A DNA stretch of 64,000 bases from DASZHA01 sp049644325 (GTDB taxonomy: Bacteria; Chloroflexota; Dormibacteria; DASZGP01), in contig JBARRR010000041.1 of the NCBI GenBank assembly GCA_049644325.1, positions 1 to 64,000 on the forward strand. Reading direction: 5' to 3'. The first letter of the stretch is position 1, and each line of letters starts with the position of its first letter. Positions 36,828 to 44,517 of the stretch are shown here, in pieces. The notes beneath the pieces were generated by a model that was not told the DNA's origin, ran no database searches, and saw only the letters and a list, made by a program, of their open reading frames with translations. The position numbers were made by a program, and so were the translations under genes.

Positions 36828-37298
36828 ATGGCCAGCGACGACGAGCGCTGGATGAGCGAGGCATTGCGGATGGCGCGGCTTGCCGGGCGGCGGGGAGAGG
36901 TGCCGGTGGGCGCGGTGGCGGTTGCGGGCGGCCGGCGCCTGGCGGCGGCAGGAAACCGCATCGAGTCGACCGGCGATGCCACCGCGCACGCGGAGCTGCT
37001 CTGCCTGCGCGGGGCCTCGCGGATGCTGCGGCGCTGGCGCCTGAATGACGTCACGCTGTACGTGACGCTGGAGCCTTGCCCGATGTGCGCCTCGGCGATG
37101 GTGCTGGCGCGGCTGGGCCGGCTAGTGTATGCCGCCGCGGATCCCAAGAAGGGCGCCGACGGGTCCGCCTACCGGCTCCTCGACCATCCCGCCAACAACC
37201 ACCGGGTGCAGGTCACACGGGGCCTGATGGAGGGGGAGGCGGGGGCGATGCTCAGCGACTTTTTCAAGGCCTTGCGCCGCGCTAGGAAGCCCGCCTAG
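36828..37298 (+). CDS. tadA: tRNA-specific adenosine deaminase
   Basis: A 156-residue zinc-dependent deaminase that converts the wobble A34 of tRNA-Arg(ACG) to inosine. The catalytic HAE is in DATAHAELLCL and the zinc pair in EPCPMCASAM; DPKKGADGS follows as in TadA. Length is normal. The ATG begins directly after the transglutaminase stop, but function is unrelated. Downstream lie two tRNA-Ser genes. Confidence 0.9.
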   Translation: MASDDERWMSEALRMARLAGRRGEVPVGAVAVAGGRRLAAAGNRIESTGDATAHAELLCLRGASRMLRRWRLNDVTLYVTLEPCPMCASAMVLARLGRLVYAAADPKKGADGSAYRLLDHPANNHRVQVTRGLMEGEAGAMLSDFFKALRRARKPA

Positions 37299-37333
37299 AA
37301 CTGCTAACCTTCATGCCGCACCAGGCCTTCTCT

Positions 37334-37422
<89 letters not shown>

Positions 37423-37455
37423 CGACCGCCCGACTCCTTAGAATCGGGACCGCAC

Positions 37456-37546
37456 GGAGCGGTCGCCTAGTCCGGTCGAGGGCGCGGCACTGGAAATGCC
37501 GTAACGGGGGCAACCTCGTTCGAGGGTTCGAATCCCTCCCGCTCCG
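37456..37546 (+). tRNA. tRNA-Ser (anticodon GGA); insertion target of the downstream array
   Basis: Class II tRNA: acceptor GGAGCGG/CCGCTCC, anticodon stem CGGCA/TGCCG with loop CTGGAAA (GGA), long variable arm, T arm GAGGG-TTCGAAT-CCCTC, discriminator G. CCA is not encoded. Its T arm and 3' acceptor half recur three times downstream, so this gene is the apparent attachment site. Confidence 0.95.
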
Positions 37547-37549
37547 ATT
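37522..37549 (+). repeat. Copy 0 of the tRNA-Ser 3'-end repeat (inside the intact tRNA)
   Basis: T arm plus 3' acceptor strand of tRNA-Ser(GGA) and three bases beyond the discriminator. Reference copy for the three downstream repeats. Confidence 0.85.
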
Positions 37550-37636
37550 GCCAACGCAAAATGGCTACGGTGTGGCATCTCTGCCGGCCTGCCGTGACCA
37601 CTTCGGACGCAGTTGATTTATGGTGCACATCGAAAC

Positions 37637-39043
37637 ATGCGGATGGAGACTGACTATCTCGTCGTGGGAGCGGGCGCAAGTGGCCTCGCCTTCGCGGACA
37701 CCCTGGTGGCCGAAGCGAATGTTGCGATCACGCTCATGGACCGTCGCGAGACGCCGGGCGGCCATTGGCAGCAGGCGTACCCATTCGTGCGCCTGCACAC
37801 GCCGTCGGCCTATTACGGGGTCAACTCATTGGCCCTGGGCGACGATCGAATAGATCAGACTGGCGAGAACGCAGGCTTCTACGAACGGGCGACGGGAGGC
37901 GAGGTGCGTGAATACTTTGCCACAGTTGCCGAACGGCTCACCCAGACCGGCCGTGTCCACCTGCTCCTGCGCCACGAGCATCTGGGCGGCGGCCCTGACG
38001 GTGAGCAGGTCCGGGACCTTGCGACCGGAGAGGTCCACGACATCGGCGTGCGCCAAAAGGTCGTGGACGCCCGGTACCTGGAGGCGTCAATCCCGGCCAC
38101 CAGCGTTCCTCCGTTCGAGGTTGCGCCATCCGCACGAGTCGTCCCCGTCAACGACCTGCCGGAGATTACGCGACCGGGGGCCATGTACGCTGTCCTCGGA
38201 TCGGGCAAGACGGCGGTCGACGCCTGCGTCTGGCTCCTGGACTACGGCGTTGAGCCAGATCGGATTCGCTGGATCAGGCCGCGTGACGCGTGGTTCCTCG
38301 ACCGTCGCCATTTTCAGCCGCTAGACCAGGTGGCCGGGATCATGGAGGGCCTTGCCCTCGATGCCGAGGCCGGTGCCCTGGCATCGAACATCGACGATCT
38401 CGTCGAGCGCCTCGAGGACAGCGGTCGGCTCGTTCGCCTGGATTCTTCATCGTCGGCAACTATGTATCGCGGAACCATGCTCAGCTCCCGCGAGCTGGAC
38501 GCCGTGCGCCAGATCAAGGACGTCCTGAGGCTCGGCCATGTTCGCAGGATCGAGGCTGACCGGATCCTGCTCGATCGCGGAGAGGCTCCGACCCGACCGG
38601 AGGTTGTGCATATCCACTGCGCGGCCCTCGGCTTGAACAACGCCCCAGGAACCCCCATATTTGAGCGGGGCAGGGTAGTGCTCCAGCAGGTGCGGCACAA
38701 TTCGCCGTGCTTCAACGCAGCCCTCATCGCCTTCGTCGAGGCCCACCGCGATGAGGACGCGGCCAAGAACCGGCTCTGCCCGCCCAACCCGTACCCGAGC
38801 AGCATCGAGGACTGGCCGGGGATGATGGCCCGCACCTGGCGGGTTGAGAGCCGCTGGCTGCGCGAGCCCGACCTCTCGGCATGGGTGGCGGGCAGCCGGC
38901 TCAACTTGCTGCGCGACCTTCCCGAGCACGCGGCCGAGCCGGCTGCCCAGGCGGCGGTCGAGCGCTTCGTCACGCATGTCCCGGCGGCGATTGAGAGACT
39001 AAAAGGTATGTCAGCCGAACTCGGCGGCATGTTTGGTAACTGA
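37637..39043 (+). CDS. FAD/NAD(P)-binding oxidoreductase (array module 1)
   Basis: A 468-residue flavoprotein. The N-terminal dinucleotide fold reads DYLVVGAGASGLAFAD (GxGxxG), a second nucleotide site is suggested by YAVLGSGKTAVDACVW near residue 190, and WIRPRDAWFLDR follows. It looks like a flavin-dependent monooxygenase-type protein; the substrate is unknown. ATG at 37637 is used because the fold starts there; a TATGGT hexamer lies 12 bases upstream. Its TGA stop abuts the first downstream tRNA repeat. Codon use appears less GC-extreme than in nuo, consistent with transfer. Confidence 0.75.
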   Translation: MRMETDYLVVGAGASGLAFADTLVAEANVAITLMDRRETPGGHWQQAYPFVRLHTPSAYYGVNSLALGDDRIDQTGENAGFYERATGGEVREYFATVAERLTQTGRVHLLLRHEHLGGGPDGEQVRDLATGEVHDIGVRQKVVDARYLEASIPATSVPPFEVAPSARVVPVNDLPEITRPGAMYAVLGSGKTAVDACVWLLDYGVEPDRIRWIRPRDAWFLDRRHFQPLDQVAGIMEGLALDAEAGALASNIDDLVERLEDSGRLVRLDSSSSATMYRGTMLSSRELDAVRQIKDVLRLGHVRRIEADRILLDRGEAPTRPEVVHIHCAALGLNNAPGTPIFERGRVVLQQVRHNSPCFNAALIAFVEAHRDEDAAKNRLCPPNPYPSSIEDWPGMMARTWRVESRWLREPDLSAWVAGSRLNLLRDLPEHAAEPAAQAAVERFVTHVPAAIERLKGMSAELGGMFGN

Positions 39044-39069
39044 GGGTTCGAATCCCTCCCGCTCCGATT
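39042..39069 (+). repeat. Copy 1 of the tRNA-Ser 3'-end repeat
   Basis: 28 of 28 bases identical to 37522-37549. It begins one base after the T of the TGA stop of the flavoprotein gene, so the last coding bases touch the repeat. No 5' tRNA half is present. Confidence 0.85.
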
Positions 39070-39132
39070 CTGCGCTCACAAAAGGCCGCTGCTGTGTAGT
39101 AAATGGCCGCCCCGCTCCCGGATCGATCCGCG

Positions 39133-39138
39133 TACTAT
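39133..39138 (+). promoter_or_regulatory. Putative -10 box of the SnoaL-like gene
   Basis: TACTAT ends 7 bases before the ATG at 39146 and overlaps the alternative ATG at 39137, arguing for the later start. Confidence 0.4.
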
Positions 39139-39145
39139 GCAGCTC

Positions 39146-39583
39146 ATGGGTGGCGACGGAAACCGACAAGTGATCCAGAAGTACTGGCAAGCGGTCAACG
39201 TGCGCGACTTCGACAGCCTGGTGCAGCTCCTGCACCAGGATTTTGTGTGGGAGATGCCGCAGTCGGGTGAGCGGGTGCGCGGCCCCGAGAAGAACCGCGA
39301 GATGAACGCGAACTACCCATCCGGGCTGCCCGAGGTCGACGCGCATCGGATCACCGGCAGCCCGGATCAGTGGATCAGCACACCTAGCTGGACCGTCCTC
39401 AAGATCACAGGTTCCGGCGACGACTACACCAGCGAGTCTCGGGTCAAATACCCGGACGGCAGCGTGTGGCACGCAGTGGACTTCTTCCGTTTTCGCGACG
39501 GCAAGATAGTCGCCCAGGTCGCCTATTTCGCACCGACACTTGATGCGCCCGAATGGCGGGCGCAATGGGTTGAGCGCTTCTAG
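39146..39583 (+). CDS. SnoaL-like (NTF2-fold) protein (array module 2)
   Basis: A 145-residue protein with the SnoaL-like/ketosteroid-isomerase-type pattern: N-terminal helix VIQKYWQAVNVRDFDSLVQLL, then HQDFVWEMPQSGERVRGPE and the C-terminal strand pair HAVDFFRFRDGKIVAQVAYF. Such cone-shaped domains bind small hydrophobic ligands as isomerases, hydrolases or carriers; the substrate cannot be told. It is the only gene between repeats 1 and 2. Confidence 0.75.
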   Translation: MGGDGNRQVIQKYWQAVNVRDFDSLVQLLHQDFVWEMPQSGERVRGPEKNREMNANYPSGLPEVDAHRITGSPDQWISTPSWTVLKITGSGDDYTSESRVKYPDGSVWHAVDFFRFRDGKIVAQVAYFAPTLDAPEWRAQWVERF

Positions 39584-39664
39584 AGCCCTCGAGCCTGACT
39601 GCAGAACGCGCGCGGCTGAGGGGGGTGTCCTCGCTAGGCGATCTTGGCGCGGTAGTTTGCTGCT

Positions 39665-39689
39665 GAGGGTTGGAATCCCTCCCGCTCCG
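39665..39689 (+). repeat. Copy 2 of the tRNA-Ser 3'-end repeat
   Basis: 24 of 25 bases match the tRNA; the single change turns the T-loop TTCGAAT into TTGGAAT, so it could not function as a tRNA T loop. Identity ends at the discriminator G. The preceding CTGAGGGTT is shared with copy 1 and not with the tRNA. Confidence 0.8.
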
Positions 39690-39735
39690 CTCTAGCAGGG
39701 TGGGCGCCTGAAGCTCAGTTAAAATAACGTCCGTC

Positions 39736-40200
39736 ATGCCCTACGCAGTGGATTTCAACGCGGTCTCAACCGACGGTCTGGAGTCGTCGCCAGTCGCTGC
39801 CGCGCTCGCAGGGCTGCGGGCGAACGAAGCCCGCTACTTCAGGAACAAGTACGACCACGGCTTCACGGTGGAGCCTGCGAGCAACGCCAAGACGACCATC
39901 GACTGGGTGCACCGGATCCTCAGAGAAGAGCGCGACATTGTCATCTCGTCTCGCCCCCTCGAGGCTTCTGCCTTTCAGATCGAGAACATCCGAATTGCCT
40001 ACGTCTTCTACGAGAGCGGCCTGTCGATCAACGTGATGTACACGGTCGACGACCCCAAGAAGCGGGCGGTTGGGTTCAAGCTATCCGAAGGGATGGAGAT
40101 CCCCGCGGAGCTCGCTTCGCAGTTCAAGTTCGCGCGGCAGAAGTCGAAGCTGGCCGGAACCATCCGCGGTTCCTACTTCGACTTCAAGACTGAGTACTGA
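39736..40200 (+). CDS. Hypothetical protein (array module 3)
   Basis: A 154-residue soluble protein of unknown family, mixed alpha/beta (VHRILREERDIVISSRPL, then IRIAYVFYESGLSINVMYTVD), with a basic C-terminus. No signal peptide or TM helix. TAAAAT or TAACGT hexamers lie 10 and 5 bases upstream of the ATG. It precedes the DUF1801 gene by 3 bases, so the two are one unit. Confidence 0.6.
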   Translation: MPYAVDFNAVSTDGLESSPVAAALAGLRANEARYFRNKYDHGFTVEPASNAKTTIDWVHRILREERDIVISSRPLEASAFQIENIRIAYVFYESGLSINVMYTVDDPKKRAVGFKLSEGMEIPAELASQFKFARQKSKLAGTIRGSYFDFKTEY

Positions 40201-40203
40201 CCT

Positions 40204-40683
40204 ATGGCTGAGAGGAAACCTGGAACAAAGGCCAGGCAGAAGTCCGCCAAGAGCACCACCACGGATGGCAAGACGTCCAAGAGATTCACCGACGAGGAAC
40301 GAGCCGCGATGAAGCAGCGCGCCCAAGAGCTGAAGGCGTCCGCGCTCACGGCGGACGGGGAAAGCGACGTGCTCGCGAAGATCGCCGAGATGCCGGGACC
40401 GGATCGCGCCATGGCCGAGCGGATCCACGCCATCATCAAAGCCAGCGCGCCGGTCCTCTCGCCGAGAACCTGGTACGGGCAGCCCGCGTACGCCATGGAC
40501 GGCAAGGTCGTCTGCTTCTTCCAGAGCTCGCACAAGTTCAACACGAGGTACGCGACCCTCGGCTTCAACGAAGCGGCGAACCTCGACGAGGGCGCCATGT
40601 GGCCGGTCTACTTCGCTCTGACCGAGTTGACCGCCGCCGAGGAGGCAAGGATCGGCGCGCTCGTGAAGAAAGCGGTGAGCTGA
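40204..40683 (+). CDS. DUF1801 family protein (array module 3)
   Basis: A 159-residue protein. A Lys-rich N-terminal 40 residues leads into a DUF1801/YdhG-like domain: PGPDRAMAERIHAIIKASAP, TWYGQPAYAMDGKVVCFFQ and HKFNTRYATLGFNEAANLD. These small alpha/beta proteins are widespread and uncharacterised. It is the second gene of module 3. Confidence 0.78.
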   Translation: MAERKPGTKARQKSAKSTTTDGKTSKRFTDEERAAMKQRAQELKASALTADGESDVLAKIAEMPGPDRAMAERIHAIIKASAPVLSPRTWYGQPAYAMDGKVVCFFQSSHKFNTRYATLGFNEAANLDEGAMWPVYFALTELTAAEEARIGALVKKAVS

Positions 40684-40694
40684 GATCTGAGCCC

Positions 40695-40700
40695 TAAGCT
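40695..40700 (+). promoter_or_regulatory. Putative -10 box of the halogenase-like gene
   Basis: TAAGCT ends 6 bases before the ATG at 40707. The same hexamer precedes the SDR gene at 53187. Confidence 0.4.
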
Positions 40701-40706
40701 GTCCCC

Positions 40707-42158
40707 ATGTCTGCGCCTCGGATCGTCGTCCTGGGGGCAGGCCCTGCGGGCCTGGCCACCGCCCTGGCGTTGGCGCGTCGGGGTCGCGCGGTAACGGTTC
40801 TTGATCGAGATCCCGACCAGCCTCTCGACAACCCGGCAGATGCCTATGACACCTGGCACCGGCCAAGTGTCCCTCAGAGTCCTCTGCCTCATAGCCTCCT
40901 GGGACGAACACGGAGATCGCTCAGGCAGCACGCTCCAGATGTGCTCGACGGCATCCTGGCCGTCGGCGCTTGGGAGAACGACCTCGGGGCACGGCTCCTC
41001 AAGGAGGCGGCGCGCCCAGGCGACGAGGACCTCGTCGCGCTGCATTGCCGGCGTCCGGTCTTCGAGGCGGTGCTCCGGCGGGCCGTCGCCCAGGAGCCCC
41101 TGGTCACCCTGATCCCCGAAGAGCCAGCGGTTGGGCTTGAGCTGCGGGGCTCCGGCGCGGCCAGGGTGACCGGCGTCAAGCTTGCCGACACGACCCTTGC
41201 AGCCGATGTTGTGGTTGACGCTTCGGGCCGTCGTAGCGCGGTCCCAAAGTGGCTGGAGGAGGCTGGGGTGGACCTCCCGCCCACGCGGTCGGAGCCGTGT
41301 GCCGTCGTCTACTACTGTCGCTACTTCCGGCTTGTCGACGGCGCCAACTACCCCGAGTGGACCGGCGTGCTGGGTCCGGCTGGAACCACGGACTGGGCGC
41401 GCTTCAGCGTCTTCTTCGGCGATAACCGAACCTTTGCGATCATCCTTGGGGTGCTCGCGACCGAGCAGCGTTTCAAGGCCCTCTCCCAGGATGCGGTCTA
41501 CATGAGGGTCCTGCGGAGTTTCCGATCGGTCGCGCCTTTTCTGACGGATGACGTTGCCCAACCCACCACCGGGATTCTCCCGATGGGATCCCTGAGCAAC
41601 GTATACCGTGGTCCACTCTTCGAAGGGCGTCCTCCGGCGCTGGGGCTCCACTTCGTCGGCGATGCCTACTGCCATACCAATCCTCTCTTCGCGTGGGGAC
41701 TGTGCCTCGGCCTTGACCACGGCTTCGAGCTGGGCCGGATCATCGATGAACATGCAGGGGACTCGGAGAGTCAGGGGCTGGCGTTCGCGGCACTGACTGA
41801 AGTCGAGGCCGAGCAGTGCTACGAGGCCGTCGCCGAAGAGGACCACGACCGGACGCTCACCTGGAACGGCCAGCAACCAACGGGGCCGTGGTTGGGCCGT
41901 ACCTTCGCCGGGTTCGTGCGGCAATGCGTGCTGCCCGCCGTGATGATCGACGCTGAGGTGGCTCGGTGCACGCTACGTCGAGTTAACCTGCTGGATCTAC
42001 CGACCGAGCTCGCTGGTCGCGACGATGTCATCCGTCGCGTGACGGACCTCCAGGACGCCATTCCGCGGCCCCCGGATGGCGCATTCCCGAATCGTCAGGA
42101 AGTTCTTGAGCTGATCCAAGTATCCGAAAGCGCCCGTCGCCAAGGTCAGCTGACCTGA
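40707..42158 (+). CDS. FAD-dependent oxidoreductase, tryptophan-halogenase/monooxygenase-like (array module 3)
   Basis: A 483-residue flavoprotein with FAD motif VVLGAGPAGLATALALARRG, followed by a DRDP end of strand 2, and the second FAD motif around LHFVGDAYCHTNPLFAWGL (GD motif). The layout fits single-component flavin monooxygenases and the halogenase-like group; the halogenase WxWxIP motif is not seen, so halogenation is unlikely. Substrate unknown. Leaderless start suggested by TAAGCT 6 bases upstream. The stop lies 18 bases before the diverged repeat copy 3. Confidence 0.75.
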   Translation: MSAPRIVVLGAGPAGLATALALARRGRAVTVLDRDPDQPLDNPADAYDTWHRPSVPQSPLPHSLLGRTRRSLRQHAPDVLDGILAVGAWENDLGARLLKEAARPGDEDLVALHCRRPVFEAVLRRAVAQEPLVTLIPEEPAVGLELRGSGAARVTGVKLADTTLAADVVVDASGRRSAVPKWLEEAGVDLPPTRSEPCAVVYYCRYFRLVDGANYPEWTGVLGPAGTTDWARFSVFFGDNRTFAIILGVLATEQRFKALSQDAVYMRVLRSFRSVAPFLTDDVAQPTTGILPMGSLSNVYRGPLFEGRPPALGLHFVGDAYCHTNPLFAWGLCLGLDHGFELGRIIDEHAGDSESQGLAFAALTEVEAEQCYEAVAEEDHDRTLTWNGQQPTGPWLGRTFAGFVRQCVLPAVMIDAEVARCTLRRVNLLDLPTELAGRDDVIRRVTDLQDAIPRPPDGAFPNRQEVLELIQVSESARRQGQLT

Positions 42159-42176
42159 GGCTGATGTTTCGCAACC

Positions 42177-42202
42177 ACAGGTTCGAATCTCTCCCGCATC
42201 CG
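42177..42202 (+). repeat. Copy 3 of the tRNA-Ser 3'-end repeat, diverged
   Basis: About 21 of 25 bases match the tRNA with one extra A before TCCG; GGTTCGAATC and CTCCCGC are kept. The upstream GTTTCGCAACC resembles GTTTGGTAACT before copy 1, so the shared sequence is longer than the tRNA part. Most worn copy and furthest from the tRNA. Confidence 0.65.
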
Positions 42203-42260
42203 TTCGCCATAGACTACGGTCGCAACCAAAGCTGGTTGTGGCAGGCTGGGAGTTGATCGA

Positions 42261-42635
42261 ATGATGAAGACCTCGATGGTAGTCGCCACGATCCCCGTGA
42301 CCGACCTTGACCGAGCCAAGCGCTTCTATCAGGAGACGCTCGGTCTGGAGCTCCTTTGGGAGAGCCCGGCATCAGTTCGTTTTGGGTGCGGCGGCGGGAC
42401 CGAACTCTCGATCTTCCGGCGCGGCCCGAGCACCGCCGATCACACCCTCGCCCACTTCGAGGTGGCGGATCTCGAGGCGCTTATTCGCGACCTTGAGAAG
42501 AACGGCGTCGAGTTCATCGACTATGCGGATGGACCGTTGCAGACCACCGATCACATCGCACGGATCGGTCCGGCCCGGGGGGCGTGGTTCCGTGACCCGG
42601 ACGGGAACACTTTGGGGCTTCGCCAGGCAGACTAG
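42261..42635 (+). CDS. VOC/glyoxalase superfamily protein
   Basis: A 124-residue protein of one vicinal-oxygen-chelate unit pair: VATIPVTDLDRAKRFYQETLGLEL at the N-terminus and AWFRDPDGNTLGLRQ at the C-terminus, with HFEVADLEALIRDLEK between. Family members include glyoxalases, dioxygenases and antibiotic-binding proteins; the metal-site residues are only partly visible, so no activity is assigned. GGGAG precedes ATGATG. It is the first gene beyond repeat copy 3. Confidence 0.8.
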   Translation: MMKTSMVVATIPVTDLDRAKRFYQETLGLELLWESPASVRFGCGGGTELSIFRRGPSTADHTLAHFEVADLEALIRDLEKNGVEFIDYADGPLQTTDHIARIGPARGAWFRDPDGNTLGLRQAD

Positions 42636-42689
42636 CCGTCGCGGGTTCGATGAGCCGCGCTGCCACAATGCGACGACAGGAGGAGTGCC

Positions 42690-43925
42690 ATGCGCAGGAC
42701 CACGGTGGATGTCGCGATCGTCGGCGCCGGCCAGGCCGGGCTGTCGCTGAGCCATGAGCTAACCCGCGCTGGGGTGGAGCACGTTGTCCTCGAACGAGGC
42801 CAGGTGGGGGAGAGCTGGCGACGCCGCTGGGACAGCTTCCGACTGGTGGTCCCCAACTGGAGCGTCAAGCTTCCCGGCGGGGCCTACGAGGGGGATGAGC
42901 CGGATGGATACATGGCCAAGGCCGAAATCGTCGATCACCTCGGCCGCTACGCCAACAGCTTCCGCGCCCCGGTGCGGGCGGGGGTGGAGGTCGGCGCGGT
43001 TACGCCGGGAGAGAAGGGCGGCTTCACCCTTGCGACCTCAGGCGGCGACATCGGCGCTAAGGACGTGGTCCTGGCATCCGGGGGTTACCAGCGGGCGCAC
43101 CGGCCGGCGGTCGCGGGCCAGCTGCCGCATGAGTCGCTCCTGGTGATCGACGCGGAGCACTACACCAACCCGGGCGCGCTGCCCGCCGGTGACGTCATGG
43201 TGGTGGGCAGCGGTCAGACCGGCTGCCAGCTGGCCGAGGAGTGCTTCGAGGCGGGGCGCAAGGTGTATCTTGCCTGTGGTCGAGCCCCATGGATGCCACG
43301 TCGGATCGAGGGTCGCGACGCCGTGGGCTGGATCCTCGACACCGGCTTCTACGAGGCTCGGCTCGCCGACCTCCCCAGCCCAGGCGTCCGTTACCTCTCC
43401 AATCCCCAGTTCACCGGGCACGGCGGCGGGCGCGATCTCAACTACCGCACACTGCAGACCCTTGGGGTCACGCTGGTCGGACGGTTCATCGGCACCGAGG
43501 ACGGACGCGCGCACTTCGCCTCCGACCTCCAGGAATCGGTGGCCTTTGGAGACGCCCGCTACTCGGACCTGAGGGACCTGATAACCGCGAACTCACTGGC
43601 ACGGTCGGTGCCCGCGCCGACGATGCCGGATCCGCCAACCTTCGAGGCCAATCCTCCCAGCAGCATCGAGCTGCGCAACCTGGGCGCGGTGATCTTCACC
43701 ACAGGGTTTCGACCCGACTACTCAAGCTGGGTGCAGCCCTCCAACGCCTTCGACGAAGCCGGGTTCCCGATCCAGGTCGATGGCTCGAGCACGGTTGTTC
43801 CTGGCCTGCACTTCATGGGGGTGCATTTTCAGCGTAAACGCAAATCGGCAACCCTCTTCGGAGTCGCCGAGGATGCTGCCGTCCTGGCCGAACACCTAAC
43901 CTCGCCTAGGAGGCCAGGCGGCTGA
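42690..43925 (+). CDS. Flavin-containing monooxygenase (CzcO-like)
   Basis: A 411-residue two-dinucleotide-domain flavoprotein: FAD motif VAIVGAGQAGLSLSHEL, then the GESWRRRWDSFRL stretch of the family, a second Rossmann motif DVMVVGSGQTGCQLAEE for NADPH, and a C-terminal VIFTTGFRPDYS with GLHFMGVHFQ. It should hydroxylate or oxidise a small substrate, identity unknown. AGGAGG lies 7 bases before the ATG, so this gene has a leader. Its 3' end overlaps the convergent gene by 20 bases. Confidence 0.85.
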   Translation: MRRTTVDVAIVGAGQAGLSLSHELTRAGVEHVVLERGQVGESWRRRWDSFRLVVPNWSVKLPGGAYEGDEPDGYMAKAEIVDHLGRYANSFRAPVRAGVEVGAVTPGEKGGFTLATSGGDIGAKDVVLASGGYQRAHRPAVAGQLPHESLLVIDAEHYTNPGALPAGDVMVVGSGQTGCQLAEECFEAGRKVYLACGRAPWMPRRIEGRDAVGWILDTGFYEARLADLPSPGVRYLSNPQFTGHGGGRDLNYRTLQTLGVTLVGRFIGTEDGRAHFASDLQESVAFGDARYSDLRDLITANSLARSVPAPTMPDPPTFEANPPSSIELRNLGAVIFTTGFRPDYSSWVQPSNAFDEAGFPIQVDGSSTVVPGLHFMGVHFQRKRKSATLFGVAEDAAVLAEHLTSPRRPGG

Positions 43926-44346
43926 ACCATGGCCGGCGGCGCCGGTGCTGTTCGACCAGCATCTCCCTTCCCTCCAGGAAGCCGGCACGGATTTCGCTGT
44001 TGGCCGCCTCCAGCAGGACCGGGAAGTGGTTCTCGTGGCCTCGCCACCTCGCGAGCTCTCGACAGGCCGGCAGCTCCTGGGGCAGGAAGGCCGAAAGGGC
44101 AACTGCCAACGTTCCCTGGTGCTCCCACGGGTCCAACGATGAATCGGGTGAGTTCACCGCTACATCCATACGAACCCAGGCCTGGGCGACCTCCTGCAGG
44201 GCGCGCAGGCGTTGGTGGAGCTGGTTGCTGCGGCTGACCGACCTCGCCTCCCGAACCGTCAGGTAGCCCATGCCAACTGCAAGCAGGCCGGCGACCGCGG
44301 CAATGGCCGCGGCGACGGTCGAGACAGCGAGCAGTGCGTGATCCAT
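43906..44346 (-). CDS. Hypothetical membrane-anchored protein
   Basis: A 146-residue protein with one N-terminal TM helix (about 5-28, LLAVSTVAAAIAAVAGLLAVG) and a helical, charged soluble region. No family recognised. A TACCGT hexamer sits 9 bases upstream of the ATG. The 20-base tail overlap with the convergent monooxygenase is longer than usual here. Confidence 0.55.
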   Translation of the reverse strand: MDHALLAVSTVAAAIAAVAGLLAVGMGYLTVREARSVSRSNQLHQRLRALQEVAQAWVRMDVAVNSPDSSLDPWEHQGTLAVALSAFLPQELPACRELARWRGHENHFPVLLEAANSEIRAGFLEGREMLVEQHRRRRPWFSRLAS

Positions 44347-44517
44347 CGGTTAGCAACGGTAGTGTGAAGGGCAATCCTTAGCAAATCGCCGTAACGCTCG
44401 TAACAACTCCGATAACACGAAGACACTTACCTTCCGCGAGCTGACACCACCAGCGCCCCCCGGGCGTGCCAGACTCCGGACATGACGAGGGGACACGATT
44501 GAGCGGGGCGGGGGACC

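Larger units (their letters stand above)
37522..42202 (+). mobile_element. Tandem array of three modules bounded by tRNA-Ser 3'-end repeats
   Basis: Four direct copies of the tRNA-Ser(GGA) T arm and acceptor 3' half lie at 37522, 39042, 39665 and 42177. They delimit modules of about 1.5, 0.6 and 2.5 kb carrying plus-strand genes only. Identity to the tRNA drops with distance (28/28, then 24/25, then about 21/25 plus one inserted base), as expected when each new element enters at the tRNA and pushes older ones away. No integrase, transposase or excisionase gene is present, so mobility in trans or decay must be assumed. Confidence 0.6.

Noticed and set aside
37613..37636. Earlier start for the module 1 flavoprotein at 37613
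   Set aside because: The extra residues do not belong to the dinucleotide-binding fold and contain the TATGGT hexamer; the fold begins just after the ATG at 37637.
42177..42202. Repeat copies 1-3 as complete tRNA genes
   Set aside because: None has an upstream acceptor 5' strand, D arm or anticodon arm; copies 2 and 3 also carry changes that break T-loop or stem pairing.
37547..42202. Prophage or ICE in the array
   Set aside because: No integrase, structural, replication or conjugation gene is encoded; the modules hold only small metabolic-type genes.
37522..42202. CRISPR array, because of four spaced repeats
   Set aside because: Spacing is 0.6-2.5 kb, the spacers are genes and the repeat is a tRNA fragment; no cas genes are nearby.
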